A stretch of 64,000 nt of DNA from Verrucomicrobiia bacterium (GCA_035629175.1 DASPIL010000021.1:25097-89096), one strand, 5' to 3'. Positions 8,551 through 17,947 are shown, counted from the first letter of the stretch. Program-made: numbers and translations. The notes: generated by a model from the letters alone, not told the origin.

Positions 8551-11500
8551 TTAACGCGCGAGGGTTACACTCATGAGGCCAATGACCACTTCGTTCGCGA
8601 GCGCGCGAACCGTCAGTGACTTCAATTCCTTCGCGGGATTCAGCGGAAGGTCGAGCACGGTTGCGGCGCCGCCCGCCACGGTGCGACCGCGTCCTTTGAA
8701 TTCCACAGGATCGGTAACACGCACCTGCCCGGTCTTCAACACCACTCGCGGAGGAATGGGTTCGTCACGGCGAAACGCAAAGTCATCAATGAAATAATCC
8801 TGGTCGATCAACCACCAGTTGTCCGGGTTTCGCAGCGGCAAGCGCTCCACTGAGCCGTCCGTGTAGGCCACCACCACTTCACCATTGTCGAACCGGCTTT
8901 GCATCGGGCTCGACGAACCCGCCATCAACAGATACGCGTGCGATGCCTTCCCGCTGAGCCCAACCGCGGCTTCACTCGGATAGTTGTCCCACTGTGACGT
9001 GAAAAGCACATTGCGAGCGCCGTCCTGAGAAGGCGTTCGCAGGGGAACACCGTTCGGCAAACGGAGGACGCCTTCATTCGAACCCGCCAGGGCGCGCAAG
9101 CCGGAATCGTCGATATCGAACTGATCAGCGGGATGACACCAGCTGCCGATGCCTTGCTTGGGAACGGCGAGCGAACAGAACGGCGAGCGCGGCGAAAGGT
9201 ATTCGTTCTTGAAGATTTGTGACACGCGGTCGTTGAAAACCGCGGCAAGATCCACCGCCTCGAAACGGGAATCCGCCGCAGCATCCAGTCGCCAGTTCAC
9301 CACGCTGTTACTGACGGTCAGCGAATCAGAAATCTTCACTGAGACGAGATTCGCGCCGGGAACAAGGCGTTTCGCTGAAAGCACAATTTCATCGGATTCC
9401 GCGAATGCGCCGACTGGCACCTGCAGTCGCACGGTTTCATCTCCGGCCTCGCACGAGACCGCGCGGCTCAGCGGGTCTGGTGTGTTGTTGCGCAGTCGAA
9501 ACCGAAGTTCACCAGGACGTTGAACGACCGAACCCACAATCTCCCAAGCCGGCCGCACTTCGAATTCGAGCGGCTCGCGCCATCGCAGTTTCCCCTGCTC
9601 AACCAGTGCAAAGACGGTGCGATGTCCAATCGTGCCGGCGACTCTTCCAGAAACAGTCGAGCCTTCGAACCCTTCGTCGTGCAACGCGTCTTGAGGGTCA
9701 GAGAGGCTGATGACGCGCGGCCCATTTGCAGCGCGATATTCGGATTGCAACGCGGCGATCGCAGGTCCTTGCATGTGGCGGATACCTCCGCCGTTCCAGT
9801 CGATCGTCACTGCGTGCGCGGAGCCCGCTTCGGTTTCAATTTCGATTGCTGGAGTGCCGATTGCGGTTTCAATTGGCTTCCAGGAAAGCTGTCTGCCATT
9901 GCATGTGACAGTGGCCTGATCGCGCAAAGCGGGTGCGTGCAGTCGCAGTTTCACGGGCTTTGCGAAACGCGAATGAAAGACGTAGTGCTCGCGGGTCCCA
10001 TCCCGCTCGAAACGAATCGTGAAATCGGGATGGTCCATACGGGCGAATTGCCAATCGCCAGGGAAACCTGGGCGCACACGAACCTCGCCCTGCAGCAGGT
10101 CTGGCTGCACGCCAAACAATCCTTCCACAAGCGCTCGAGAAAGACTGCCAACGCCATCAGCAAAGTCGCGTTGCGATTCGCGGCGGTATGCGTCGTAGAA
10201 GGTGCTCATTCCAACGTTCCCCGGGCAGAGGCCGAGGAACATGCTGTCGAGCAACGCGCCTTTGAAGAGCGGCATCGCGGCATCCCGCCTTCCTGCCTGC
10301 CAGTGTGCGAGCGCGGTGTGCTGGACTTCGGACAGCACCACGTTGTTCAGCGACCAACTGTAAGGCATCCACGTGGTGGTCGGTTGCGTATGCGCACCTT
10401 CGGGAACGCCGGGTCCCCGCACGGGAATCTTCGTGATCTCCTTTTGCGCAAACCGGCTCATCTGCCACGCCTCTTCAGCTGAAGGCACCGCGGAATCGAT
10501 CGTGTGATAGAAAGTCCAAGCCGCAGCATTTGGGTGAACGAGTTGAAGCCCGAGCAAATCCTTCCACTCAGCAAACCAGCCGCGTTCCGGCAGCCAGAGT
10601 TCACGCCGCATGGCCTGCCTGATGAGATCGGCTTCGCGATTGAAAGGCGCTGCATCTTTTCCAAGCCGTGCCGCAACACGCGCAGCCATGCGTTGATGAA
10701 AATAATTATACGCTGAACCATGCGTCGAACCTCCGCCGTTGTAGGCAAGATCGTCGCTCGCCCAGATCGCCGCATAAGCTTCGTAAAGCGGGAGCCGATC
10801 TGATCCAAACTCACGCCGGAACAACCGCCTTTCCCAGGCGAAATGGCGTTCAATCACAGGCCACATCCGCGCCGCGAATTCCAAATCACCCGTCCACAGC
10901 AGGTGGCGAAAGAACGCGTCCACAGCCACGAGGTTCATGTCGTAGTGGTTGCGCGTCATGTTGCCATTGCTGTGCAACGCCGCTTCGCTTCGGGACAAAT
11001 TGGCCGATGCGTCGGCAGGAGGAATTATTTCAGGTATCGCGTTGGTATTCTGCTGCCGCGCGAACCCGTCGAAGTGGCGGCGCGTCCGTTCGTGCCAGCC
11101 CAATGCGTCACCCGAGTACATGCCGCGCCAGCCCAGCAACCGATTGCGCCACGCAACAGCGCCATGCATGAAGGATTCCTGGCGCGCATCCCACACGCCG
11201 TCCGCCGCGATGTTCAACGCCGCCGCCGCCGCGTTGATGAAGGGATCGGGAGTTTCAACCCGCACGCGTTCTGCGATGCGTTTGCGATGCTCCTCGGCTT
11301 CAGCGAATAATCTCGCGAGCGAAGCTTCGTCAGTTTGTGCCACGTCACGCGGCGCCGAATTGGTTTCCACCTGGCGCAGGACGAAGTGAAAGGCAGCTTG
11401 CGATTGAGCGTTTCGTCTGAGCACTGCCAATTGATTCTCGATGTTCGCTGCATTCGTATTCTGCAGGAGCGAAGACAGCGACGACCAATGGTTCGCATCG

Positions 11501-12288
11501 GCAATGACGGCGCGCGAAAGAGGCAGCACGCCTGCAATGGCTCCCGGCCGCCCGTGCGTGATGAACACCCCGTTGCCAGGCGTGATCCTGTCATCACGAC
11601 ACTGTTCCGGGCGCAACTGAAAGAACTGGCTTATGGGAAGGTTTTCGCAGCCGATGTCCCCGCTTCGCCTGCCCCGCATTCCATTCACCCCGCCGAATGC
11701 GAGGACCCATTCGGTTCCGTTTTGAATCGATGATCCCGGCTCAACGCGTCCAACCAACCCGCGCGCATCCTTCAGCGGCAGGACCGTTAACCGCGCAACG
11801 TGTTTCCCCGATGAGTCGGTGACATCGTAGATCAGGGATCCAGGCCGATACCGCGCGACGATATTGGAACTTTGGTCCAGCCAAGCTGCGGCGCCATTTG
11901 CGATCCAGCCCAAACGCAAATTTCCCCCGCGGCCTGGAAGGTAAAGCGAAAATTCCGGGCGATCGCCGCCATCGATCCGGAACGGCGCGTTGGCGGCATA
12001 CAACGGGCGATTGAAATACTCTGTTCCGTTGGTGATCACGAAATCCGTTCCCTGCGGGGTGTAGCGCAGCGGACGATCGATCATGTTTTCGAGGATTGGC
12101 GTGAGTCCATGCGTCTCCTGCTCAGGTGGCCGCTCTGCGGCTGGCGTGGGACGGCAGACAACCAGCAGCGAAAGTATTCCATGCAGCAGTACCGTAAACC
12201 GGCCGGAGCTCCGTCTGCCGCACGCGCTTCGAACCCATGGGGCGCCGAGGCGTAAACCGCGCGTTCCAATAGGTGTATGCATAGGCAT
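8551..12288 (-). CDS. Large secreted DUF4450-like glycan-degradation protein
   Basis: 1245 aa, the largest protein of the glycan region. A basic leader followed by a hydrophobic run (FTVLLHGILSLLVVC) suggests export. Residues about 65-330 match what I know of DUF4450 (RPLRYTPQGTDFVITNGTEY, FSLYLPGRGGNLRLGW). Residues about 350-750 look like an (alpha/alpha)6 glycosidase toroid (WRNRLLGWRGMYSGDALGWH, YNGGGSTHGSAYNYFHQRMA). The last ~450 residues are beta-sandwich-like. It is the first gene of a unit with the Tat oxidoreductase and the GH43/130-like enzyme. Catalysis is not proven for this family from what I can see. The start is uncertain; a second Met lies two codons in. Confidence 0.75.
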   Translation of the reverse strand: MPMHTPIGTRGLRLGAPWVRSACGRRSSGRFTVLLHGILSLLVVCRPTPAAERPPEQETHGLTPILENMIDRPLRYTPQGTDFVITNGTEYFNRPLYAANAPFRIDGGDRPEFSLYLPGRGGNLRLGWIANGAAAWLDQSSNIVARYRPGSLIYDVTDSSGKHVARLTVLPLKDARGLVGRVEPGSSIQNGTEWVLAFGGVNGMRGRRSGDIGCENLPISQFFQLRPEQCRDDRITPGNGVFITHGRPGAIAGVLPLSRAVIADANHWSSLSSLLQNTNAANIENQLAVLRRNAQSQAAFHFVLRQVETNSAPRDVAQTDEASLARLFAEAEEHRKRIAERVRVETPDPFINAAAAALNIAADGVWDARQESFMHGAVAWRNRLLGWRGMYSGDALGWHERTRRHFDGFARQQNTNAIPEIIPPADASANLSRSEAALHSNGNMTRNHYDMNLVAVDAFFRHLLWTGDLEFAARMWPVIERHFAWERRLFRREFGSDRLPLYEAYAAIWASDDLAYNGGGSTHGSAYNYFHQRMAARVAARLGKDAAPFNREADLIRQAMRRELWLPERGWFAEWKDLLGLQLVHPNAAAWTFYHTIDSAVPSAEEAWQMSRFAQKEITKIPVRGPGVPEGAHTQPTTTWMPYSWSLNNVVLSEVQHTALAHWQAGRRDAAMPLFKGALLDSMFLGLCPGNVGMSTFYDAYRRESQRDFADGVGSLSRALVEGLFGVQPDLLQGEVRVRPGFPGDWQFARMDHPDFTIRFERDGTREHYVFHSRFAKPVKLRLHAPALRDQATVTCNGRQLSWKPIETAIGTPAIEIETEAGSAHAVTIDWNGGGIRHMQGPAIAALQSEYRAANGPRVISLSDPQDALHDEGFEGSTVSGRVAGTIGHRTVFALVEQGKLRWREPLEFEVRPAWEIVGSVVQRPGELRFRLRNNTPDPLSRAVSCEAGDETVRLQVPVGAFAESDEIVLSAKRLVPGANLVSVKISDSLTVSNSVVNWRLDAAADSRFEAVDLAAVFNDRVSQIFKNEYLSPRSPFCSLAVPKQGIGSWCHPADQFDIDDSGLRALAGSNEGVLRLPNGVPLRTPSQDGARNVLFTSQWDNYPSEAAVGLSGKASHAYLLMAGSSSPMQSRFDNGEVVVAYTDGSVERLPLRNPDNWWLIDQDYFIDDFAFRRDEPIPPRVVLKTGQVRVTDPVEFKGRGRTVAGGAATVLDLPLNPAKELKSLTVRALANEVVIGLMSVTLAR

Positions 12289-12308
12289 GTCTGATCCGGC
12301 AACGGCAG

Positions 12309-12384
12309 TGGTACCCCCACCCTGAATTGAACAGGGATCAACGGTTTAGGAAACCGCTGCTCTATCCATTTGAGCTATGGGGGC
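12309..12384 (-). tRNA. tRNA-Arg (anticodon CCU)
   Basis: A 76-nt cloverleaf on the minus strand. Acceptor GCCCCCA pairs with TGGGGGT (a G-U pair at the first position), followed by discriminator A and an encoded CCA. The D arm is GCTC/GAGC. The anticodon stem GCGGT/ACCGT encloses loop TTCCTAA with anticodon CCT, decoding AGG arginine codons. The T arm is CCCTG-TTCAATT-CAGGG. It stands alone, just upstream of the DUF4450-like gene on the same strand. No integrase or attachment-site duplication was found next to it. Confidence 0.95.
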
Positions 12385-12557
12385 GACCCAATATCGGAGG
12401 CTCAATCGCGCCTCACGGTCCTGGATGAGTGTCGGAGAATACTATTCAACCGCTGCGGGATGCAGCAAGAGGTTTGGCCGGGATCCCGCCATGAGAATGG
12501 ATGGTTCGCCGCGCCGCATCAAAAAGGCACAGAAGAATTAGATCTTCCAAGTTCGGG
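12385..12557. other. Intergenic region between tRNA-Arg and receiver gene
   Basis: 173 bp with no gene, repeat or obvious terminator. Confidence 0.3.
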
Positions 12558-12977
12558 TCAGGCAGGGACAGCCGCTTCCGCCGCAGCCTGCTGTTCGAAA
12601 ATCTGTCTCACTCTGGATACAAGGTGTGCGGGAGTGACTGGTTTCGCGACAAAGTCCGTCGCGCCGGCTTCGATCCCGGCACAACGAGGCAGTTGCCCGC
12701 TCAGGCCGCTGACCATGATGATCGGTATGCTTCGCGTGCCTTCGTGCTTCTTCAGCAGTTCGCATACAGCAAACCCATCCAGTTCAGGAAGAATGACATC
12801 CAACACAATCAGGTCGGGTTGAATGCTGCGCGCCTTGCGCACGGCTTCGAGGCCATCGACCGCAGTCGCCGTGGCGAATCCCTCCTCCTTGAAATGGATG
12901 CGCAGGAGTTCCAAGAGCTCCACCTGATCCTCCACCAGCAGGACCTTTTTCCGCCTGAATAGACTCGTTTGATTCAT
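12558..12977 (-). CDS. Single-domain response regulator (receiver only)
   Basis: 139 aa consisting of one CheY-like receiver domain. VLLVEDQ carries the acidic pair, LIVLDVILPELDGF the phosphoacceptor Asp, IIMVSG the switch Ser position and FVAKPVTPAHL the conserved Lys. There is no output domain; a short Ala-rich tail follows. The frame continues upstream to 13655, but that part overlaps the lipoprotein gene on the other strand and has no coding character, so ATG 12977 (MNQTSLFRRKKVLLVED) is the start. No partner kinase is adjacent; the nearest is the PAS kinase 6 kb away. It probably relays phosphate or acts through protein contacts. Confidence 0.92.
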   Translation of the reverse strand: MNQTSLFRRKKVLLVEDQVELLELLRIHFKEEGFATATAVDGLEAVRKARSIQPDLIVLDVILPELDGFAVCELLKKHEGTRSIPIIMVSGLSGQLPRCAGIEAGATDFVAKPVTPAHLVSRVRQIFEQQAAAEAAVPA

Positions 12978-13151
12978 GAGATGCCTCAATTTGGTCCGTT
13001 GGACCGCGTTTCTGGAAAACCGGGGTTGGTAAAGCACATGCGGTGCCGGAGCCCCGGCGTAAAAACCGGGAAGTGAATAGGACACTGAGGGTGCCAGTCT
13101 GAATATCAAAATGGATCGCGCTGCAAAACCGGCGTATCTTCGAAAGAGCCA
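12978..13151. promoter_or_regulatory. Divergent promoter region, receiver gene / DUF6600 lipoprotein
   Basis: 174 bp between two divergent starts; it must hold both promoters. GC-rich complementary stretches (CCGGGG near 13020, CCCCGG near 13055) could fold. No clear -35/-10 pair was chosen. Confidence 0.35.
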
Positions 13152-15467
13152 ATGAAAACAAAAATCCTTTGGAAATGGAGTTTCGGAATGGCCCTGGCCT
13201 TCCTCCCATTCCTGGGCTGCGGCCAGAAGACCCCACCTCCAAGCCCTGTGGTGGTTCAAAACACAGCTCCTCTGGCAGGCATCGCCGCAAACACTAATTC
13301 CACTGCGGTTGAATTGCCGGATGTGGACGAATCCGAGGCAGCGCCTGAAGGCGAGTCGCTCGAGAATGCGCCTGCCCAAATTGTCGCCCCTGCGGAAATT
13401 CCTGCCGAGAACCTTTCCCGAGCGGCCGCGGAGATCGTCAAGCTCGCGCAGGCAGGATTGGACGAAGCGGTGATGATGGCGTTCGTAACGAACTCGACAA
13501 ACACCTTTCGGCTCTCTTCTGACAATCTGGTTTACCTGAACGACATCGGCGTTCCAGGAACCGTGATCACCGCCATGATCCAGCGGGATCAGGCTGCAGG
13601 CATCAGCACCAGCGAGGCAGAAACTGTGATGCCCGCAGCAGCCCCCACGAATCAACCCACTTACGTCGCTGGTGCGCCGACTCCCTATTCGATGGAGGCC
13701 CCGGCAGCGACTGCTCCCGTTGATGTTCCTTCCGCTCCTGTTATCCAGGCGCCCGCAGAATCACAGGTGAATGTCGCTTACACCTACTTCTACGATTCGC
13801 TGGCGCCGTACGGATCATGGATCAATGTTCAAGGCTACGGGCTCTGCTGGCGGCCGACGGCAGTCGCAGCCGATCCCGGGTGGCAGCCTTACCTGCATCG
13901 GGGCCGCTGGTTGTATACGGACGCAGGATGGTATTGGGCTTCTGATTACACCTGGGGCTGGGCGCCATTTCATTACGGTCGATGGTTTCGGCACAGCAAC
14001 TGGGGCTGGTGCTGGGCGCCTGATACGGTCTGGGGTCCTTCCTGGGTCAGCTGGCGGTACACGCCGGATTACTGCGGATGGGCTCCTTTGCCGCCCTCGG
14101 CTTATTATCGTCCTGGTTACGGCTTCAGCTATTACGGCCGTTCGGTCGGGATCGGATTCGGGTTTGGCCTTTCTGCCAATTACTATTGTTTCGTTCCCAC
14201 GCGCAATTTCCATGGCCGGCACATTCACCATCACCGTCTGCCTCACCATCGCGAACGGGAGCTTTATCGCCATACGCGGCCGCTTCAACGGTATGACCGC
14301 GACGAACGCAACCGCGTCGTGAATCGCGGAATTCCGGTTGAACATGTCCGCGCTGCTTCACGCAGTGACATTCGCCCCATTCCGATTCGGGAGACCGATC
14401 GTCCGACCCCTGCGCGGTTGGAACGGCAGCGAGACAACACGCCAAGGCTCGCGGTATACCGCCCTGAGATGCCCCAACCCGAGCGCAACGGCAGATTGGT
14501 CGGCGAAGGCATCCGCCCCGCTCCCATCAGGATCCAGCCTCGCACTGTCGACAACCCGCGAGGAGAAGGCGCTGTTCCGACACCCGCCCGCACCGGCAGA
14601 GAAGCAGGCCGGGGACCTGCGCGCGATGGCAACGGCAACGGTGCGGCAAACGCGGTTCCCAGAAATGCAGTCCGGACGCGGGACATTTCTCCGAGGGAGC
14701 GCCCGCAGGTTGCTGATACTCCGGCGCCTGCTGGAAGTGTTACAACGCCGGTGCGTGTCGCGCCGCAGGGCCGGGATGGACAAGTCTCGAATTTGCGCGG
14801 GAACAATCGCCCTGAAAATCCAATCGCGGCGCCCCCCCCGCCCACTCAGGCAGTTCAGCCGTCGGTGACGCCGAACCAGCCCACCGAACGGACTGTTGTC
14901 CGCCCGCGAAACCCAGGTTGGGCCGCACGGACTGCCACTCCCCAGCCAGCGAGCCCATCGGCAACACCTGGCCCGACACCCACGCCAACGGTCCAGCCGC
15001 GCCCGCAAACGCAGGCTGAGCGCGGGGTGAGTCCACAGGCAAATCCGCTCCCTCGGATGAATCCGGGGGCCGCGAGCCCTCAACCGGGTCCCACACGCCA
15101 AGCCCCGATGGTCCGGCAGCTTCAATCAGCTCCCGCACCCGCCCCCGCACCGAACCCAGTTCACAATCAGGGTCCAGCAATTCGTCGATCCGTTTCACAG
15201 CCTGCTGTGACACCGCGCGCGTTTAATCCTGCGCCTGCACCAACGCCTGCGCCCAGGCAGGAGATCCGAACTGCACCGCGCGTAATGGAACAGCCCCGTG
15301 CCGTTTCGCCGCGCATGGAAGTTCCCGCACCTCGCGTTTCTCCGCCGCCACAGATGCAATTGGCCCCCCGCCAGGTTGTAACACCTCAGCCGCGCCCCTC
15401 CCCGCAACCGCGCCAAGCGCCTCAGACTCAGCCAGGTAACCGAGGTGAGGGGCGGCGCAACCGGTGA
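13152..15467 (+). CDS. DUF6600 lipoprotein with long Pro/Arg-rich tail
   Basis: 771 aa. The N-terminus is a lipoprotein signal (hydrophobic ALAFLPFLGCGQK with lipobox Cys about residue 24), so it is probably anchored in a membrane facing the periplasm or surface. After an acidic linker and a helical region, residues about 210-330 form the aromatic DUF6600 domain with repeated Trp-Ala-Pro turns (YGSWINVQGYGLCWRP, TWGWAPFHYGRW, WGWCWAPDTVWGPSWVSW). The remaining ~400 residues are low-complexity, rich in Pro, Arg, Gln and Thr, and end in EGRRNR. The tail is probably disordered and might bind polyanions or peptidoglycan. Function is unknown; the family is common in Verrucomicrobia and Acidobacteria. 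Confidence 0.85.
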   Translation: MKTKILWKWSFGMALAFLPFLGCGQKTPPPSPVVVQNTAPLAGIAANTNSTAVELPDVDESEAAPEGESLENAPAQIVAPAEIPAENLSRAAAEIVKLAQAGLDEAVMMAFVTNSTNTFRLSSDNLVYLNDIGVPGTVITAMIQRDQAAGISTSEAETVMPAAAPTNQPTYVAGAPTPYSMEAPAATAPVDVPSAPVIQAPAESQVNVAYTYFYDSLAPYGSWINVQGYGLCWRPTAVAADPGWQPYLHRGRWLYTDAGWYWASDYTWGWAPFHYGRWFRHSNWGWCWAPDTVWGPSWVSWRYTPDYCGWAPLPPSAYYRPGYGFSYYGRSVGIGFGFGLSANYYCFVPTRNFHGRHIHHHRLPHHRERELYRHTRPLQRYDRDERNRVVNRGIPVEHVRAASRSDIRPIPIRETDRPTPARLERQRDNTPRLAVYRPEMPQPERNGRLVGEGIRPAPIRIQPRTVDNPRGEGAVPTPARTGREAGRGPARDGNGNGAANAVPRNAVRTRDISPRERPQVADTPAPAGSVTTPVRVAPQGRDGQVSNLRGNNRPENPIAAPPPPTQAVQPSVTPNQPTERTVVRPRNPGWAARTATPQPASPSATPGPTPTPTVQPRPQTQAERGVSPQANPLPRMNPGAASPQPGPTRQAPMVRQLQSAPAPAPAPNPVHNQGPAIRRSVSQPAVTPRAFNPAPAPTPAPRQEIRTAPRVMEQPRAVSPRMEVPAPRVSPPPQMQLAPRQVVTPQPRPSPQPRQAPQTQPGNRGEGRRNR

Positions 15468-15485
15468 TCGGTGCTATGTTCCGGC

Positions 15486-15878
15486 ATGCAAATCACAAAG
15501 CAGCTGGCGCTATTCCTCGATAACCGTCCCGGAACCCTGGCCCGCATGGCCGACGCGTTGTCCGAAGCCCGCATTAATATCTACGCATTCGCCACCAGCG
15601 ACACCGTTGACCACACGGTGGTCCGGCTTGTCGTGGACGATTATCGAAAGGCCTTGGATCTATTCGAGGAGCATGGAACGCTTGTGATCGAAGATGATGT
15701 CCTCATGGTGAATGGTGACAACAAACCGGGTTCGCTCGGGCGTATCGCACATAAGCTGGCCAAGGGAAAAGTGAATATCGAATACGCGTATTGTGCCACT
15801 CCCCCCGACGCCAAAAAGGGCCTCATGATTCTGCGGGTAAGCGATGTCAAGAAAGCCCTCAAAGTGTTGAACAGCTGA
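15486..15878 (+). CDS. Tandem ACT-domain protein
   Basis: 130 aa made of two ACT domains: KQLALFLDNRPGTLARMADAL begins the first and NGDNKPGSLGRIAHKLAKG the second, each with the Pro-Gly-Thr/Ser-Leu ligand turn. There is no catalytic domain. Proteins like this bind amino acids and often regulate amino-acid metabolism; the ligand is unknown. The frame reaches a GTG at 15471, but ATG 15486 (MQITKQLALFLDNRPG) gives the standard start of the fold. It is the first gene of a close rightward run and is followed after 9 bp by the GH13-like gene. Confidence 0.9.
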   Translation: MQITKQLALFLDNRPGTLARMADALSEARINIYAFATSDTVDHTVVRLVVDDYRKALDLFEEHGTLVIEDDVLMVNGDNKPGSLGRIAHKLAKGKVNIEYAYCATPPDAKKGLMILRVSDVKKALKVLNS

Positions 15879-15887
15879 CGCGCTGCC

Positions 15888-17387
15888 GTGCCGTTGCTTT
15901 ACGAAATCAATACACGATGCTGGCTGCGAGACCTGTCCTCACGATGTGAAAGCGAAGTCACGCTCGGAAACGTTCCTGAATTTGAGTTTCAATTCTGGGC
16001 CAGCGCCGGCTTCACGCACATCTGGTTGATGGGGGTCTGGCCGTCAGGCCCGAAAAGCCGCCGATCCGCACAACTGCACATTGCCAACGCGATACGTGCA
16101 GGCGAGTTGCCGCCCGTGGATCCAGACGATGTCGTCGGTTCGCCCTATGCCGTCTCAGCGTATTCGGTATCACCTGACTTCGGGGCAGCCGGGGAGTTGA
16201 GCGCGTTTCGTCATCGACTCAACTCCCACGGAATCCGGCTGATCCTTGACTTCGTTCCCAATCATCTCGGGATCGATCACCCATGGATCGAGCAACGTCC
16301 ACAGCTGTTCGTTGGAACCAGCTCGGAACGGCCGGGATTTTTCCGACCCGGCACGCCACAGGGCTCGCGATGGATCGCACACGGAAAGGATCCATTCTTT
16401 CCCGCGTGGTGCGATACCGCTCAACTGGACTATCGCAGCGACGAAACCCGCCAAACCATGATCTCGTTGTTGCATACAATTGCCGCGCAATGCGATGGCG
16501 TTCGTTGCGACATGGCAATGCTGCTGTTGAACGACGTCTTCAACGAAACCTGGGTGGCGTTCCAGATCGGCCAGGAGAACTCGGCAATGCACTCCGAGTT
16601 TTGGTCTGAAGCCATCGCAGCCATCAAAGAGGAGAATGCCCGGTTCGAATTCATTGCCGAAGCCTATTGGGGCCGCGAAGAGCAACTCCAGCAGCTGGGC
16701 TTTGATTTCACCTACAACAAGGACCTCTACGATGCGCTGGTCGGAGGCAACTCCGCGGCAGCAGTCAAACTCGTTGCAGAGACGCCGCCTCAGATGCTCG
16801 AGCGCGGCGTTCATTTCCTCGAGAACCACGACGAGCGTCGAATCGCGGGAACCCTTCCTCTTGCGATGCATAAACTCGCCGCATTGCTGACTTTCAGCCT
16901 GCCGGGAATGCGGCTTGTTCACGAGGGACAACTATCGGGAGCGCGAATCCGTGTGCCTGTTCAACTCGGCCGGCGGCCTGAGGAGGCGCCTGATCCTGTG
17001 ATAGGCGGGTTCTACGACGCATTGCTGGCTGCGATTCGCAGTGCGGGCGTTGGCATTGGAATTTTCTCGATCTTGCGTCCATCGACCAACCGTCTTGATG
17101 AACGTTCCTCAGATTGCGCAATGGCGCTGCTTTGGCAACGACCTGGCCGGCTTGCGTTGACTGTTCTCAACTTGGGTGACGAGCCAACCCGATTGCGCGT
17201 TGATTTGCCCGAAGATGGATTGGCTGCTGAGGATCTCCTGAGATTGGAACCTAAGATCGCGTTTGAGTTGGCGGGAAAGCAGCTGGTGTTCGACCTTCCT
17301 GCAAAGAGCGGAACCCTTTTGGGATTGTGGCGCTCCTGCATTTCGGTTGTTCGCAATTCATCGCTGTTCCATACTGCGCCGCATTGA
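15888..17387 (+). CDS. GH13 alpha-amylase family protein
   Basis: 499 aa, GTG start (MPLLYEINTRCWLRDLS). The (beta/alpha)8 alpha-amylase regions are in order: LILDFVPNHLG (region I), DGVRCDMAML with the nucleophile Asp (II), FIAEAYWGRE with the acid/base Glu (III) and HFLENHDERR with the transition-state Asp (IV). No signal peptide is seen, so it is likely cytoplasmic and may act on stored glucan or malto-oligosaccharides. A C-terminal beta domain ends near residue 490. The gene's TGA shares bases with the TTG start of ubiX, so the two are translationally coupled. Hydrolase and transferase activities cannot be told apart. Confidence 0.88.
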   Translation: MPLLYEINTRCWLRDLSSRCESEVTLGNVPEFEFQFWASAGFTHIWLMGVWPSGPKSRRSAQLHIANAIRAGELPPVDPDDVVGSPYAVSAYSVSPDFGAAGELSAFRHRLNSHGIRLILDFVPNHLGIDHPWIEQRPQLFVGTSSERPGFFRPGTPQGSRWIAHGKDPFFPAWCDTAQLDYRSDETRQTMISLLHTIAAQCDGVRCDMAMLLLNDVFNETWVAFQIGQENSAMHSEFWSEAIAAIKEENARFEFIAEAYWGREEQLQQLGFDFTYNKDLYDALVGGNSAAAVKLVAETPPQMLERGVHFLENHDERRIAGTLPLAMHKLAALLTFSLPGMRLVHEGQLSGARIRVPVQLGRRPEEAPDPVIGGFYDALLAAIRSAGVGIGIFSILRPSTNRLDERSSDCAMALLWQRPGRLALTVLNLGDEPTRLRVDLPEDGLAAEDLLRLEPKIAFELAGKQLVFDLPAKSGTLLGLWRSCISVVRNSSLFHTAPH

Positions 17388-17941
17388 AACTGCTCGTCGC
17401 CATCACTGGAGCCAGCGGCGCGCTCTACGCGCAACGGTTGCTCGATCACCTGGATCCCACGAAGCACGAGGTGCATGTGGTGTTGAGCAATTACGCGCAA
17501 CAGGTGATTGCACAGGAGCTGCCGCAAGGGCTGAAACTGCCGGAGGGTGTGCGCTCGCATAACCTGAAGAGCATGAACGCGCCCTTCGCGAGCGGATCCA
17601 ATCCGCCCGACGCCATGGTGGTCATTCCCTGCACCATGGGCACGATGGGCCGCATTGCACATGGCTACAGTGAAGATGTCCTGCTGCGGGCTGCTGATGT
17701 CGTGTTGAAGGAGAAGCGAAAACTGATTCTGGTGCCGCGCGAAACGCCGCTGAGCCTCGTCCATGTGAAGAACATGGAACTGCTTCTCCTGGCCGGCGCG
17801 ATTATTCTTCCGGCCAACCCGAGCTTCTATGCTGGGCCGAAATCGATTCAGGAAGTCGTCGATACCGTTGTCTCCCGGGTGCTCGACCACCTCGGAATTG
17901 CCAATCAACTCGCGCCGCGTTGGGCGGAGGAAAACGAATAA
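17384..17941 (+). CDS. ubiX: UbiX-family flavin prenyltransferase
   Basis: 185 aa from TTG 17384, overlapping the GH13 stop; the frame also runs back to 17327, but those residues lie inside the GH13 gene and are not part of the fold. Makes prenylated FMN from FMN and dimethylallyl phosphate for a UbiD-type decarboxylase. Motifs are LVAITGASGALYAQRLLDHL, PCTMGTMGRIAHGYSEDVL and LVPRETPLSLVHVKNM. The next gene, 6 bp on, is a UbiA prenyltransferase, so the pair likely serves quinone synthesis; in organisms making menaquinone through futalosine the counterparts are called MqnM and MqnP. Confidence 0.93.
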   Translation: MKLLVAITGASGALYAQRLLDHLDPTKHEVHVVLSNYAQQVIAQELPQGLKLPEGVRSHNLKSMNAPFASGSNPPDAMVVIPCTMGTMGRIAHGYSEDVLLRAADVVLKEKRKLILVPRETPLSLVHVKNMELLLLAGAIILPANPSFYAGPKSIQEVVDTVVSRVLDHLGIANQLAPRWAEENE

Positions 17942-17947
17942 CTGCCC

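Noticed and set aside
12309..12384. Integration site at tRNA-Arg
   Set aside because: No integrase, no duplicated tRNA end and no foreign-looking segment next to it.
12978..13655. Upstream extension of the receiver gene to 13655
   Set aside because: The extra residues overlap the lipoprotein gene on the other strand and have no receiver-family match.
13815..14345. 176-aa minus-strand frame within the DUF6600 gene
   Set aside because: Shadow of the Trp/Pro-rich domain; no start signal and no family.
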